8,403 nt of DNA from Pleurocapsa sp. MO_226.B13 (GCA_030064795.1 JASJEI010000469.1:1-8403); one strand, 5' to 3'; positions 1 through 6,539 are shown, counted from the stretch's first letter. The notes: generated by a model from the letters alone, not told the origin. Numbers and translations: made by a program.

Positions 1-64
1 AGCTAGAAAGATAGCAAATTATTTTTTATTAATTAAAATTCTTCAAATCCCTACTATGTTTAGT

Positions 65-94
65 TTTTGAATTTTGAATTTTGAATTTTGAATT
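65..94. repeat. Heptanucleotide tandem repeat (TTTTGAA)x4
   Basis: Four perfect head-to-tail copies of TTTTGAA occupy 65-92, followed by TT of a fifth. Short tandemly repeated heptanucleotides (STRR sequences) are a known feature of cyanobacterial intergenic DNA. A second, two-copy heptamer ACTACTC lies at 198-211. The copy number may vary between strains by slippage. No function is evident. Confidence 0.85.
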
Positions 95-129
95 AAAACT
101 AAGTCTCCAATGACTTTTGAGAACTGGTA

Positions 130-146
130 TAAGCTATCAGGCATTT
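130..146 (+). repeat. Left terminal inverted repeat of the MITE-like element
   Basis: This 17-bp arm pairs perfectly with 373-389. The flanking bases (129 and 390, 147 and 372) do not pair, so the boundaries of the perfect match are sharp on both sides. Confidence 0.75.
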
Positions 147-217
147 GAATTGCATATTTATAGATCTTGTGCAAAAGCGCGTTTAAATTTTTCACTGACT
201 ACTCACTACTCACGTAC

Positions 218-334
218 GGTCGTTTCCCTAAAGGACTCGCGCTCGTCTAACGACTTGTGCCGCGAAGCCCTAAAGGACTAACTTCGTGTCGCAAATCCTT
301 TAGGGCTTGCGCAACCGCATCACATGAAACGACC
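218..334. repeat. Nested palindromic (REP-like) repeat built on CCCTAAAGGA
   Basis: The outer arms GGTCGTTTC (218-226) and GAAACGACC (326-334) are complementary. Inside, AAGCCCTAAAGGA (265-277) pairs perfectly over 13 bp with 296-308 around an 18-nt loop, and after a one-base bulge GCG (262-264) can pair with CGC (310-312). CCCTAAAGGACT also occurs as a direct copy at 226-237 and 268-279, so the single 3' arm could pair with either copy, which gives two mutually exclusive folds. The block is GC-richer than its surroundings and has no T-tract after the stem, so it looks like a dispersed palindromic repeat rather than an intrinsic terminator. Confidence 0.7.
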
Positions 335-372
335 CCGCCTCCTCTGCCCAATCTCAATAATTAATATAAATT

Positions 373-389
373 AAATGCCTGATAGCTTA
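373..389 (-). repeat. Right terminal inverted repeat of the MITE-like element
   Basis: This 17-bp arm is the exact reverse complement of 130-146. It lies 167 bp upstream of the pseudokinase start codon, so an insertion here would sit immediately upstream of that gene's likely promoter. Confidence 0.75.
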
Positions 390-431
390 CTTTGAGTCTA
401 TTTTCTGCGTAAATTTGACTAAACTTAGATA

Positions 432-437
432 TATAAT
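432..437 (+). promoter_or_regulatory. Possible -10 box (TATAAT) of the pseudokinase promoter
   Basis: A perfect TATAAT lies about 120 bp upstream of the first start codon, just outside the right inverted repeat. TTGACT at 415-420 resembles a -35 box but is only 11 bp away, too close for a normal spacer, and nothing at 17 bp matches well. Many cyanobacterial promoters work with a -10 element alone. In AT-rich DNA a chance match is quite possible. Confidence 0.3.
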
Positions 438-475
438 CCGAGAGGATTTTATCTAATAACTTTTAATTATCTTCC

Positions 476-487
476 GCTAGTGCTAGC
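476..487. promoter_or_regulatory. Small palindrome GCTAG-TG-CTAGC in the leader
   Basis: Two 5-bp arms (476-480 and 483-487) around a TG centre form a dyad between the possible -10 box and the start codon. It could be a regulator half-site pair or a small RNA stem in the 5' leader. A short dyad like this also arises by chance, so confidence is low. Confidence 0.2.
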
Positions 488-556
488 CAGACTGAGTTTC
501 TCAACCTAGTCGATTGCCGATGAACAAAAATCCAGAAAATATTATATTAATTAACA

Positions 557-2107
557 ATGCAATCCGCACCGACTCTGCTATATAATCGCTACTCTATTTT
601 GCACGTAGAAAGCAGTAATAGTTTTAACAAGGTTTTTTTTGTTTTAGATACCTATCAAGATCCACCGCGTAATTGCGTCATTAAAATATTTGAGCCAATT
701 GTAGAGAAACTTCAGATTACCAAATGGATCGATCGCGAGTTTCAAAAAGAGGCAAATCGTCTCAAACAGTTGAGTCTGGACAATCCGCATTTGCCTGAAA
801 TTTATACCTACTCCAACGATGCTCGAACTTACTACATAGTTAGAGAACTAATAGAAGGTCAAACCCTGAAAGAAAAAGTTGCAACTACGGGAGTGCTTCC
901 CGTACCAGAGGTTAGAGAAATTTTAATTAAACTTCTCTCGGTGTTAGACTATCTACACTCTCAGGGAGTAATTCATCAAAACATCAAGCCCAAAAATATT
1001 ATTTTGCGTAACGATCGCCTGCCGATGTTAATCAATTTTGGCAGCATCAAGCAAATAGTGTCTACCTATGGGTTTTATGGTGACAAACAAATATTTTTCT
1101 CCAATAATGTTTGTGGTTATGCTCCCCCCGAACAAGCTTTAGGTAGGGTAGTTCCCGCTAGCGATCTCTATAGTCTGGGGCTGACTGCAATTTATCTTTT
1201 GACGGCTCAAGATCCTCTAGATTTGCCCATCAACTCCAATTCTGGTAATTTTAATATTTCTGCCACGATCGGCAGTCTCGATTCCAATCTAGCCAAAATT
1301 ATTACTCGTGCTATTAGTGCCAATTTAAGCGATCGCTATGATTCTGCTTCAGAAATGCTGGACGATTTGTTAAATGCAAATTTTGCTCTTGACAACCGTA
1401 AATCGGCAAAAAAACAGCACCGCTCTATCTCCCCGCGTCAAATTCGTAAGATTAAGCGGAAAAATAATCGGAATCCTCTTAATGGCTTAGATTTGTGGGC
1501 AATGCTGATGTGCGCGCTCGGCAGTCTCTATATTATTGGTATTGTGATAACGATCTGGCACGACTGGAATTTAAATCAAAACGCCCTGGTGATGCAATTG
1601 TCTAAGCCATTAACATCAAAGTCTTCTTTATTAACTGCACCACCAGAAGAACCAGTCGCTAATAGACCGTCAATACTGAATAACTCCTCAAAAGATTTAG
1701 TTGAAATACCGATTTTTGCTCTAGGAACTCAAAAAGAAAAATTAAGACAAGCTCTAGGAGAACCCAACGCTATCCAGAAAGGTTATTGGGCAAATAGTAA
1801 TGCCTGGATCTATAAAGATCGGGCGAATGGATTGGTAGATTTAGGCTATTTATTCGATCTTCAAACTAACAAATTACGTCAAACAGAAGTAGCGGTCGTA
1901 GCTTCTCTGGGTTTGGCAACAACCAAAGATATTTTGGCTAGCTTGCTAGAGGGTAATATTACCCCCTCGGTAATTAGAGAACTCGAAAAAATATACCAAT
2001 ATAAAGCAGATAAATATTTTTTTAGGATCGGAAATTTAAAAGGGAGTATCGAACGAGAAGAAGATGATAATATTTATCTTGGAGTCTGGGAAGCAGATTT
2101 TCATTAA
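557..2107 (+). CDS. Membrane-anchored Ser/Thr kinase-like protein, probable pseudokinase
   Basis: The 516-residue protein has an N-terminal Hanks-type kinase fold (about 10-275), a basic linker (281-305, rich in K/R), one membrane span (about 313-334) and a C-terminal domain (about 383-516) likely outside the cytoplasm. Conserved kinase features are the VIK lysine K43, an alpha-C glutamate (E65), YAPPE (188-192), DLYSLG (D203 onward) and the DRY arginine R260. Key catalytic residues are replaced. HRDxKxxN reads HQNIKPKN (140-147, Asp to Asn142), DFG reads NFG (160-162), and the glycine loop near 18-24 has no glycine (ESSNSF where relatives usually have a GxGGFG pattern). Phosphotransfer is therefore doubtful, while nucleotide or partner binding may remain. 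The C-terminal part (IFALGTQKEKLRQALGEPN from 386, then GYW and VDLGYLFD) resembles domains attached to other cyanobacterial Ser/Thr kinases; I know no defined function for it. The ATG at 557 has no clear Shine-Dalgarno. The GH73 gene follows 76 bp later. Confidence 0.88.
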   Translation: MQSAPTLLYNRYSILHVESSNSFNKVFFVLDTYQDPPRNCVIKIFEPIVEKLQITKWIDREFQKEANRLKQLSLDNPHLPEIYTYSNDARTYYIVRELIEGQTLKEKVATTGVLPVPEVREILIKLLSVLDYLHSQGVIHQNIKPKNIILRNDRLPMLINFGSIKQIVSTYGFYGDKQIFFSNNVCGYAPPEQALGRVVPASDLYSLGLTAIYLLTAQDPLDLPINSNSGNFNISATIGSLDSNLAKIITRAISANLSDRYDSASEMLDDLLNANFALDNRKSAKKQHRSISPRQIRKIKRKNNRNPLNGLDLWAMLMCALGSLYIIGIVITIWHDWNLNQNALVMQLSKPLTSKSSLLTAPPEEPVANRPSILNNSSKDLVEIPIFALGTQKEKLRQALGEPNAIQKGYWANSNAWIYKDRANGLVDLGYLFDLQTNKLRQTEVAVVASLGLATTKDILASLLEGNITPSVIRELEKIYQYKADKYFFRIGNLKGSIEREEDDNIYLGVWEADFH

Positions 2108-2129
2108 AATCTCGGTCAATTTGAGATTT
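2107..2129 (+). terminator. Weak stem-loop after the pseudokinase gene
   Basis: AAATCTC (2107-2113) can pair with GAGATTT (2123-2129) around a 9-nt loop, directly overlapping the stop codon's last base. The stem is only 7 bp and AT-rich, and what follows is AATTTAATTC rather than a run of T. It may act as a weak attenuator or mRNA-end stabiliser between the two plus-strand genes, or mean nothing. Confidence 0.2.
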
Positions 2130-2183
2130 AATTTAATTCAATAATCTAAACTGTATTACAGATAAAATTAATATGAATTAAAT

Positions 2184-2699
2184 ATGACTGTAGTTTGCCA
2201 ATTATTTTCTTTAAAAGATATCAATCTGTTAGCTGCTATGGCGATCTTAATTGCTACTGCACTAGGCGCGATCGCCCAACCAACATCTGCGAAAAAAACT
2301 GATAGTGACTATGTTAATAGTTTATTGCCAGAGGCGAAGAGAATTCAAAAAGAATACGGTATCCCTTTGGATTTAACCATTGCGATCGCTCGTCAAGAAA
2401 GTGGTAACGGTGATTATGTAATTGGGAAGGGCAATCATTTTGGCTTGAGGTGCGCCAGCGACGACTGTATTACTCTAGAAAAAAACGGACGACTAATTAG
2501 TTACGAAACTTGTCCCGATGTTTCGGAATGTTTTAATATCTTTGCCGAGTCGGTAAAGGCTTTAGCTGGAGACAAACCAATTACTATTGAAAGAATTTAT
2601 CGCAATGGTTATGCCACTAGCCCTCATTGGGTAGAAAGAGTCAAGACAATTCGTCAGGAAGTACGGCAAACTCTATCGGAGGCTGGGATGGAGTATTGA
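2184..2699 (+). CDS. Exported GH73-type glucosaminidase (peptidoglycan hydrolase)
   Basis: The 171-residue protein is predicted to cleave peptidoglycan glycan strands (FlgJ/LytG/mannosyl-glycoprotein endo-beta-N-acetylglucosaminidase family). The N-terminus looks like a signal peptide: K11, a hydrophobic core at about 13-31 and a TSA-KK cleavage site near 36. The mature domain shows the family pattern: a helix ending IAIARQESGNGD with likely catalytic Glu72, GNHFGLRC (83-90) matching the family's N-x-FG-I/L-K/R motif, and YATSPHWVERV (143-153) matching its YAT-DP-Y motif. Four cysteines (90, 95, 110, 116) cluster in the middle and could form disulfides outside the cytoplasm. It is little more than a bare catalytic domain, with no SH3, LysM or other wall-binding module. 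The ATG at 2184 gives the best signal peptide; Met19 (2238) would remove the basic residue. No Shine-Dalgarno is visible. It may be cotranscribed with the pseudokinase. Confidence 0.85.
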   Translation: MTVVCQLFSLKDINLLAAMAILIATALGAIAQPTSAKKTDSDYVNSLLPEAKRIQKEYGIPLDLTIAIARQESGNGDYVIGKGNHFGLRCASDDCITLEKNGRLISYETCPDVSECFNIFAESVKALAGDKPITIERIYRNGYATSPHWVERVKTIRQEVRQTLSEAGMEY

Positions 2700-2773
2700 T
2701 TGCGAAGGAGAAGGAATCAGGAATGAGGAAGTACAACTAATGACTGACCTCCAAACCTGACCACAAACTGACA
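2700..2773. other. Short convergent intergenic spacer with imperfect tandem repeat
   Basis: These 74 bp separate the stop codons of the plus-strand hydrolase gene and the minus-strand polysaccharide operon. An imperfect tandem repeat, CTGACCTCCAAAC (2744-2756) then CTGACCACAAAC (2757-2768), is followed by another partial TGAC unit. I find no strong hairpin with a T-tract on either strand, so how the two converging transcripts end is not evident. Confidence 0.5.
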
Positions 2774-3967
2774 CTAGGTTTTTACTGAAGAGACTGTATT
2801 GGGTTGGGTGTTGGCTGCTATCAGAATATTTTGATAGGTTTGAATTAATTTTTGTGCCACAATATCCCAGGTATAGTTTTGCCCAATAAATTCTCTAGCA
2901 CGATCGCCCATGGTTTTTGCCTGTTGGGGATAGTTGAGACAATCAATGAGGGCAGTGGCGATCGCTCTATCGTTAATTTTGACTACCTTGGCAGCTTCGG
3001 CGGTGGCAGCTTCGGGAAAATTGCACCCAGTAGTAATAACGCAGGGTAAACCCGATGCCATTCCTTCTAGTACAGACATACTAAAGCCTTCAGAGTAGGA
3101 AGGAGCGACATACAGATCGGCAGCAGCTAGAGCCGAGGTTTTTAGTTCACCTGTTATCATTCCCGTAAAGGTAACGGCTTCAATACAGTCTTCTCTGGCG
3201 AAAAAGCCTTTAACCTGTGGGAGATAATTAATACTGTCAGGCCCAGCAACAACTAGATGGGTATTAGGAAACTGACGATATACTCTACCAAAAGCGGGGG
3301 CTAAAAGATCTAAGCCTTTTTTGGGGTCGATACGTCCTAGAAAGAGAATTAGGGTTTTATTTTTGGTCTGGGGATAGTGTTGATAAAAAATCTGAGGATT
3401 TGTGGGTCGAACAAAATCTTGACGGTGGATACCGTTAGGTAAAACTGCTGTGGTGGTTTTTATACCCAAAGCCTTAATATTATTTGCCTCAGAAGCAACT
3501 AACCCATGGATAGCACTGGCTTTATGTAGGGCGGGTTTTTCGATGAGATGATAGTAAAGACGCTTTTTTTTAGCTTTATAAGATAATGCCCAAGGTTCTA
3601 ACATTCCGTGGGGCGTAACCATATAGGGGATTTTGTATAGTTGGCAGATCCCATGCGCTAGAGAAATGAGGGGGGAAAATAAAGTGTGGGTATGGACTAG
3701 ATCGTAATTGGCAACGTTGTAAAATAGCCAGCTAACTAAACTAGGGCTAACCACAAAATCATCTCGATGCCAGCAATTAAAATAGCGAAGACGATAGTTA
3801 TCTACTGTCAGCCAGCGACTGGGAGCAGGATCGTAGTAATTAGCATTGGTAGTAACTAGATCGACCTTGACGTTGAATTTAGCTAGGGTAGTGACTAGCT
3901 CCAAAACCATTTTAGAAGTGCCACCATAAACCGAACTAAGATAGGGAGCGATCGCTAATATTTTCAT
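2774..3967 (-). CDS. GT4-family glycosyltransferase, last gene of the polysaccharide operon
   Basis: This 397-residue protein is a GT-B fold retaining glycosyltransferase that would transfer a sugar from a nucleotide donor to a growing lipid-linked glycan at the cytoplasmic membrane face. The N-terminal acceptor half starts MKILAIAPYL with GGTSK (15-19), HTHTLFSPL (92-100) and PHGMLEPWAL (119-128), the last typical of GT4 enzymes in exopolysaccharide clusters. The C-terminal donor half has FLGRIDPKKGLD (209-220, with R212 and K217 as likely phosphate contacts) and the GT4 E-x7-E pair in SEGFSMSVLEGMASGLP (E293 and E301). Length is normal for the family. Donor and acceptor sugars cannot be read from sequence. 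The ATG at 3967 begins at the usual first strand of the fold; no Shine-Dalgarno is seen. It lies 45 bp after the preceding GT4 gene. Confidence 0.92.
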   Translation of the reverse strand: MKILAIAPYLSSVYGGTSKMVLELVTTLAKFNVKVDLVTTNANYYDPAPSRWLTVDNYRLRYFNCWHRDDFVVSPSLVSWLFYNVANYDLVHTHTLFSPLISLAHGICQLYKIPYMVTPHGMLEPWALSYKAKKKRLYYHLIEKPALHKASAIHGLVASEANNIKALGIKTTTAVLPNGIHRQDFVRPTNPQIFYQHYPQTKNKTLILFLGRIDPKKGLDLLAPAFGRVYRQFPNTHLVVAGPDSINYLPQVKGFFAREDCIEAVTFTGMITGELKTSALAAADLYVAPSYSEGFSMSVLEGMASGLPCVITTGCNFPEAATAEAAKVVKINDRAIATALIDCLNYPQQAKTMGDRAREFIGQNYTWDIVAQKLIQTYQNILIAANTQPNTVSSVKT

Positions 3968-4012
3968 GTTGCTATTTTGCCCAGATCGCTAACAATTATC
4001 TATAGTCCACAA

Positions 4013-5155
4013 CTAATTTGAAATCAGAATTTTTACGCAATCTACTAAAGCCTCCGCCCAGGTTTGGGGGGTATAATTAGCGATAATTTGGCGAGAGGCC
4101 GCAGACATTTGCGACAGTTTTGCTGAGGGTTGAGAGCTAAAGTAATTTAATCCCGCCTCGATACTAGTTACCTCTAAAGGATTGAAAACATAGCCATTGA
4201 TCCCAGGAAAAACCAAATCCAAAAGACAGCCACAGCGATCGCTAATTAAAATCGGCAAACTGCAAGCCATGGCTTCATTGACGACTAAACCCCAAGGCTC
4301 GCTCAGGCTAGGTAGAATTAAAGCGGAAGCCAAACCATAGTAGATTGGCAATTCGGAGAGTTGTTTAAAACCCGTCCAGACTAGATTTTTAATCCCCAAA
4401 CGAGTAACTGTGTCTTTTAATTCTGTCTGTTGGGGGCCACTTCCCACCATCACTAGCGACCAACCGTTAGGGTGGTGTTGTTGATAACGATGGTATGCCT
4501 CTAATAAGCGCGATAAGTTTTTTTCTGCTGAAAATCGACCTACGTAGAGAAAAAAATGCTCTGGTAAATTATATTTTTGACGGTTTGGCTCTGGAAATTG
4601 GCGAACTTGCTCGGCATGGCTGGCAAAATATTGATTCTCTACCACGTCATAACACCGCCAAAGGCGATCGCGCCGAAAACCTAAATGTTCCAGGTAAAAG
4701 GCAGCACTAGCTCCCGCGACAAAAGCAGCATCAAAGTTATTTCTAATCCACCAACCTTTTAAAGCTTCTTTAATTAGATTGCGGGGTTGGTCTAGATATT
4801 GAGAATCGGAGAGTAAGACGGTTTTGACACCATTTTGCTTTGCCCATTTAGTTGCTTTGCGCATTGCCAGATAATTATAGCCAGCAATAACCACTACAGC
4901 GGGCTTAATCGTTGCGAGATGTTCGATTAACTTATCGGCAATAACTTGAGGATTGAGCGTCTCCAATGCCCCACCAGCCACGGTAAAAATTTCGGGCATC
5001 TCTCCTTCCACAGTCCATTCTCGTTGTAGTTCTCGCTCCGCTAGCTGAATCAACTTAACCGACCCAGGATAGATAGCTTGTAAGACCTTAACTCTGGCAA
5101 GATGATAAGGGCCAAACTGGGTATGAATCAGGGCGATCGCTTTATTTGTGTTCAT
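4013..5155 (-). CDS. GT4-family glycosyltransferase
   Basis: As called here the product has 380 residues and is a GT-B fold enzyme. It starts MNTNKAIALIHTQFGPYHLARV, with the usual first strand and substrate loop. The donor-binding half carries FLYVGRFSAEKNLSRLLEAY (R207 and K212), MVGSGPQ (236-241), and SEPWGLVVNEAMACSLP with the E286/E294 pair of GT4. Sugar specificity is unknown. The reading frame can be extended 20 codons to a GTG at 5215, but that would overlap the upstream polymerase gene by 74 bp and add MARIEFSTISPPNHLKPILY, which does not fit the fold. The ATG at 5155 overlaps the polymerase stop by only 14 bp, which fits translational coupling. No Shine-Dalgarno is obvious at either start. 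It is the fourth gene of the visible operon. Confidence 0.9.
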   Translation of the reverse strand: MNTNKAIALIHTQFGPYHLARVKVLQAIYPGSVKLIQLAERELQREWTVEGEMPEIFTVAGGALETLNPQVIADKLIEHLATIKPAVVVIAGYNYLAMRKATKWAKQNGVKTVLLSDSQYLDQPRNLIKEALKGWWIRNNFDAAFVAGASAAFYLEHLGFRRDRLWRCYDVVENQYFASHAEQVRQFPEPNRQKYNLPEHFFLYVGRFSAEKNLSRLLEAYHRYQQHHPNGWSLVMVGSGPQQTELKDTVTRLGIKNLVWTGFKQLSELPIYYGLASALILPSLSEPWGLVVNEAMACSLPILISDRCGCLLDLVFPGINGYVFNPLEVTSIEAGLNYFSSQPSAKLSQMSAASRQIIANYTPQTWAEALVDCVKILISN

Positions 5156-6524
5156 ATACAGAATAGGTTTGAGATGGTTGGGAGGGGAGATAGTGCTGAA
5201 TTCGATCCGCGCCACTATAACGCCAGATCAGCCAGCTAGCAGCACTGGTAAATAAGAAGCGAAACGCCATTGCTTCCAGGGTTTGCATAATCAGATAAAC
5301 CGAGAGCGCAGTCGCGATCGTGTAGGTGGGAATCCACAAACCACCGCGAGTAATAACCTTGCGCCACGCCATACCATACAGCCAACCAATAGAAAATAGG
5401 ACTACCGTGTAAAGCCACCAAAACTCTAACCACATATCAGCAATCAATCCAGGGGCAGCACCATAAGCTCCACTCCAACCCGTTGTCTCTGCTAAGTCTG
5501 TCGCCCCAGTACCCAAATTAGAGTTATCTAGATTGGGAATGTCAAAAAACTCCGCAGCATCCTGATATTTTGTCGGCCATAGCTGTCTGGGAATCGGTCG
5601 GATAAAAAAGACCGTAAAATAACGTCTCCCCCAAAAATATTTACCCTTGGCATCAGCATCTAAAATTACCCCCGAACCATAGATAAATTCATTGCCAGAG
5701 TCAGCTCTAGTCAGATAATTTTCTGTGGGAGCTTCAAAATCAAAATCAGAGCCGAGATAAATCTGGTTGCGATTAGTCACCAAAAAAATCATCAGCACTC
5801 CCAAAACCACAGCTCCACCAATGGTTTTCCAAAGATTGGGACGACGCATTCTAATTAAATGCCAACCCATAACCGCAGAAATTAAAATCATCGCGGTTGG
5901 GCCTCTTCTCGCACCGAGGAATCCCTGTAACAATAAGGGCAGACAGAAGATAAACAGCCAAAACCAATCCATAGTCGAGAGACGCTGCTGAATACGAGAG
6001 GTCATCAACCATAATAGGGCTGGCAAAGTCAGTAAGATCCCTTCTCTGGCATAGCCAGAAGCCGACCAGCCTCCACCATAGGAAGTACCATAGGCAGCAG
6101 CAAAACCACCTGCGGTTAAGATTCCCGCCCCATATGTCAGGACACCAATAACACCACAAACTATTGCGCCCTGTTGGATACGATTTCTAACTACGCGAGA
6201 TAAAGCCCAGTTCTGTTTTGAATAGTGCAGCAAATTAATCTTTTTATCGGCAAAGAAAACCCCCGCCAAAATACTAATAACCCCAATCAGATTGAGAATT
6301 TGTACGTATTCAAGCTGTGGAATCGAGAGAAAATACAACAACTCCGAAATATTAGAACGAAGCAAACCTAGAGGGACATAGCAATAGAGAACAAAAAGCA
6401 TCAACCCCAAATAAATGGCGGGATGAAAAGAATCACGGCTTCGGCGGTAGGCATAATAAATACTTCCTAAAGTAACTATGGCGATCGCCAGTGTCAGAGA
6501 AACAAATACAAAGAATGATGACAT
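5142..6524 (-). CDS. Wzy-like O-antigen/exopolysaccharide polymerase (polytopic membrane protein)
   Basis: The 460-residue hydrophobic protein has about 11 probable membrane spans (near 4-25, 36-55, 74-92, 117-137, 160-175, 187-203, 209-225, 232-250, 365-385, 400-415 and 418-435). A hydrophilic loop of roughly 115 residues (250-365) lies between two of them. This topology, GARRGP at 204-209, and RPIPRQLWPTKY (309-320) in the large loop match the oligosaccharide repeat-unit polymerase group. Such proteins join lipid-linked repeat units on the periplasmic face. The family is poorly conserved, so the call rests on topology, these short motifs and the four flanking glycosyltransferases. A ligase of the WaaL type is the main alternative. 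The ATG at 6524 lies 15 bp after the preceding GT4 gene, and its 3' end overlaps the next gene's start by 14 bp. Confidence 0.82.
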   Translation of the reverse strand: MSSFFVFVSLTLAIAIVTLGSIYYAYRRSRDSFHPAIYLGLMLFVLYCYVPLGLLRSNISELLYFLSIPQLEYVQILNLIGVISILAGVFFADKKINLLHYSKQNWALSRVVRNRIQQGAIVCGVIGVLTYGAGILTAGGFAAAYGTSYGGGWSASGYAREGILLTLPALLWLMTSRIQQRLSTMDWFWLFIFCLPLLLQGFLGARRGPTAMILISAVMGWHLIRMRRPNLWKTIGGAVVLGVLMIFLVTNRNQIYLGSDFDFEAPTENYLTRADSGNEFIYGSGVILDADAKGKYFWGRRYFTVFFIRPIPRQLWPTKYQDAAEFFDIPNLDNSNLGTGATDLAETTGWSGAYGAAPGLIADMWLEFWWLYTVVLFSIGWLYGMAWRKVITRGGLWIPTYTIATALSVYLIMQTLEAMAFRFLFTSAASWLIWRYSGADRIQHYLPSQPSQTYSVYEHK

Positions 6525-6539
6525 ATATAATTAAGTTAT

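Larger units (their letters stand above)
130..389. mobile_element. MITE-like element with 17-bp terminal inverted repeats
   Basis: TAAGCTATCAGGCATTT at 130-146 is repeated as a perfect reverse complement at 373-389. A 17-bp perfect match at this spacing is unlikely by chance. Reading the outermost TA on each side (130-131 and 388-389) as a target duplication leaves a 256-bp core (132-387) that starts AGCTATCAGG and ends CCTGATAGCT. TA duplication and a small non-coding body are typical of MITEs mobilised by IS630/Tc1-mariner-type transposases. The terminal similarity continues weakly inward (AATT-rich on both sides). No transposase is encoded inside. Because TA is self-complementary, the TA at each tip is equally consistent with simply being part of the inverted repeat. 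Element identity is inferred and no family is assigned. Confidence 0.5.
1..556. other. Gene-free, repeat-rich region upstream of the pseudokinase gene
   Basis: No convincing reading frame exists on either strand in these 556 bases. The region divides into an AT-rich left part with a TTTTGAA tandem repeat (65-94), a segment bounded by inverted repeats (130-389) that contains GC-richer palindromes, and a roughly 167-bp AT-rich leader before the first gene with a possible -10 box at 432-437. The composition jumps from AT-rich to GC-richer at about 211-345 and back again, which fits an inserted or dispersed repeat unit rather than decayed coding sequence. Confidence 0.8.

Noticed and set aside
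218..334. CRISPR array
   Set aside because: The repeated unit is short, occurs both directly and inverted, and has irregular spacing. There are no regular spacers or cas genes.
415..437. TTGACT plus TATAAT as a full sigma-70 promoter
   Set aside because: The spacer is only 11 bp, well short of the usual 16-18, so only the -10 box was kept, as a weak candidate.
520..585. Small reading frame of 21 codons (starting MNKNPENIIL) overlapping the pseudokinase start
   Set aside because: It has no Shine-Dalgarno, is AT-rich, and such a short frame is expected by chance. Nothing else supports a leader peptide.
2989..3015. 15-bp direct repeat (TGGCAGCTTCGGCGG and partial copy) in the last GT4 gene
   Set aside because: It encodes EAATAEAAK in a loop that keeps the normal family length, so it looks like codon coincidence rather than a recent duplication.
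2852..3049. Plus-strand frame of 65 codons opposite the last GT4 gene
   Set aside because: It lies antisense inside a well-supported glycosyltransferase and its translation shows no motif of its own.
4495..4710. Plus-strand frame of 71 codons opposite the third GT4 gene
   Set aside because: Shadow frame fully inside a GT4 coding region, with no independent start signal.
5236..6159. Alternative-frame ORFs within the polymerase gene (minus strand 5236-5433 and 5851-6159; plus strand 5767-5991)
   Set aside because: Their hydrophobic or W/C-rich translations are what out-of-frame reading of a membrane-protein gene gives. The 460-residue frame explains the region.
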